From positions 1-15,127 of the forward strand of contig JACDGF010000012.1 of NCBI GenBank assembly GCA_013815405.1: a DNA stretch of 15,127 bases. The letters are read 5' to 3'. Positions 14,462 through 15,127 of this stretch are shown here, piece by piece. The notes under the pieces are model-generated. The model was not told the DNA's origin. It ran no database searches and saw nothing but the letters and a program-made list of their open reading frames with translations. Every line of letters starts with the position of its first letter. Position 1 is the stretch's first letter. Source of the stretch: Caulobacteraceae bacterium. Its GTDB lineage: Bacteria; Pseudomonadota; Alphaproteobacteria; Caulobacterales; Caulobacteraceae. The translations under genes were made by a program, and so were the position numbers.

Positions 14462-15127
14462 GTGATGAGGGTCGGAGCATTTTTGGCGGCCAGGGGCTCC
14501 TTCGACGACGACGGGATCGCGCCCCACCGCAAAACGATCTCGAGCAACTTCAAGACCGGGCTCGACGGATGGCCGTCGGCGATATCGCCTCCGCCACATC
14601 GACGGCCCCGGACCCCAACAATCCGCCCGTCTACAATACCAGGGGCGGTGACAGGGGCGGCTACATTTCCACGACGGATACGCAGAACATCGTCGCCTTC
14701 CTGGCGCCCAGCCAGTTCACCGGCGACGATTCCGGTTACTATGGCGGCAGCCTTTCCTTCTCGCTGCAGGACACGGTTCCCTCGGACCCGCAAAACTATC
14801 CGGCCGTCATCATCTACAGCGGCGGGCAGGCGATAAGCTATTCTGGCCCGCCCCCCGGCACGACCTGGACGGCCTATTCCATTCCCCTCACCGAGGCCGG
14901 TTGGACCATCTACCCCGGCGGCGAGCAGAACGGCACGACCCCCTTGACCAAGGCCCAGTTCAAGGCGATCCTGGCCAACGTCACCGCCCTGGCGATCGAA
15001 GCCGACTGGCACACCGGCGCGGACAACACCGGCCTCGACTCGGTGTCCCTGGCCGGGCGGGTCAAGACCCCGGTGGCCGCCCCCGTCGAGGCCCTCCACA
15101 ACCGTTTCGCCGCCGCCGCGGCCGGAC
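14462..15127 (+). pseudogene. Laminin-B-like domain protein, frameshifted and cut by the window end
   Basis: From 14569 to the right edge one frame is open without stops and reads as a bacterial laminin B (IV type A) domain. Evidence includes 'GGYISTTDTQN', 'FLAPSQFTGDDSGYYGGSLSF', 'PPGTTWTAYSIPLTEAGW' and 'NTGLDSVSLAG'. The normal beginning of that domain, 'SSNFKTGLDGW', is present but in the +1-shifted frame that starts at GTG 14462/ATG 14465. Restoring one G in the TGGCC at 14570-14574 joins them as 'GLDGWAVGDIASA'. The start has an AAAGGGG ribosome binding site but encodes no signal peptide, although such proteins are usually secreted, so the N-terminus may also be damaged. A longer frame from ATG 14425 is open but encodes an Arg-rich shadow up to the join. 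Either a decayed gene or a sequencing error. The end is outside the window. Confidence 0.62.

Noticed and set aside
14425..14568. An ATG at 14425 as the start of the laminin-B-like gene in the frame of its main body
   Set aside because: The translation up to 14568 is Arg-rich and unlike a signal peptide, while the domain's conserved beginning is found in the other frame. Kept only as an alternative.
14356..15099. A 247-codon minus-strand frame at the right edge
   Set aside because: It is the complement of the laminin-B-like coding region. The composition is Gly/Arg/Val-rich with no domain, and the plus strand has clear family motifs.
1..15127. tRNA, rRNA, CRISPR array, transposase or integrase
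   Set aside because: None is visible on either strand. The only repeats are the palindromes at 2241-2402 and short inverted repeats.

Overview
The window is a high-GC chromosomal segment, most likely from an alphaproteobacterium of the Caulobacterales type (Caulobacter/Phenylobacterium-like). This rests on the gene order RelA/SpoT homologue - pdxJ - acpS - lepB - rnc - era - recO, on protein signatures such as the alphaproteobacterial RecO and PccB tails, on frequent TTG/GTG starts and 4-bp stop/start overlaps, and on the compound palindromic repeat after the first gene. No species can be named from the sequence alone.

Layout. Positions 1-2226 hold the body of a long bifunctional (p)ppGpp synthetase/hydrolase whose start lies left of the window. 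A 227-bp gap follows, filled by nested palindromes and a candidate promoter that may give a leaderless pdxJ message. Positions 2454-6965 are a tight co-directional run: pdxJ (pyridoxine 5'-phosphate synthase), acpS (holo-ACP synthase), lepB (signal peptidase I), rnc (RNase III), era (ribosome-assembly GTPase) and recO (recombination mediator). pdxJ/acpS and rnc/era overlap by 4 bp, so the run is very probably one operon linking cofactor supply, fatty-acid carrier activation, secretion, rRNA processing and DNA repair.

Positions 6981-8289 hold a divergent pair, a TSUP (TauE/SafE) permease on the minus strand and a small DUF2061 membrane protein on the plus strand. ParC (topoisomerase IV subunit A) follows at 8350-10596, with valine at the main quinolone-contact serine position. 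Next is a LemA / M48 (HtpX-like) membrane metalloprotease pair at 10663-12317.

Positions 12318-12745 look different. They are less GC-rich to the eye and hold a small protein gene with a strong ribosome binding site, preceded by what looks like a broken partner gene. pccB (propionyl-CoA carboxylase beta) follows at 12827-14359. The right edge (about 14462-15127) carries a laminin-B-like domain protein that is split by an apparent one-base frameshift and cut by the window edge.

Most of the window is conserved housekeeping sequence. I see no mobile element, CRISPR array, RNA gene or clearly new multi-gene system. The least explained parts are the small-ORF islet at 12.3-12.75 kb, the TSUP/DUF2061 pair, the frameshifted laminin-B-like gene and the compound palindrome at 2.24-2.40 kb.
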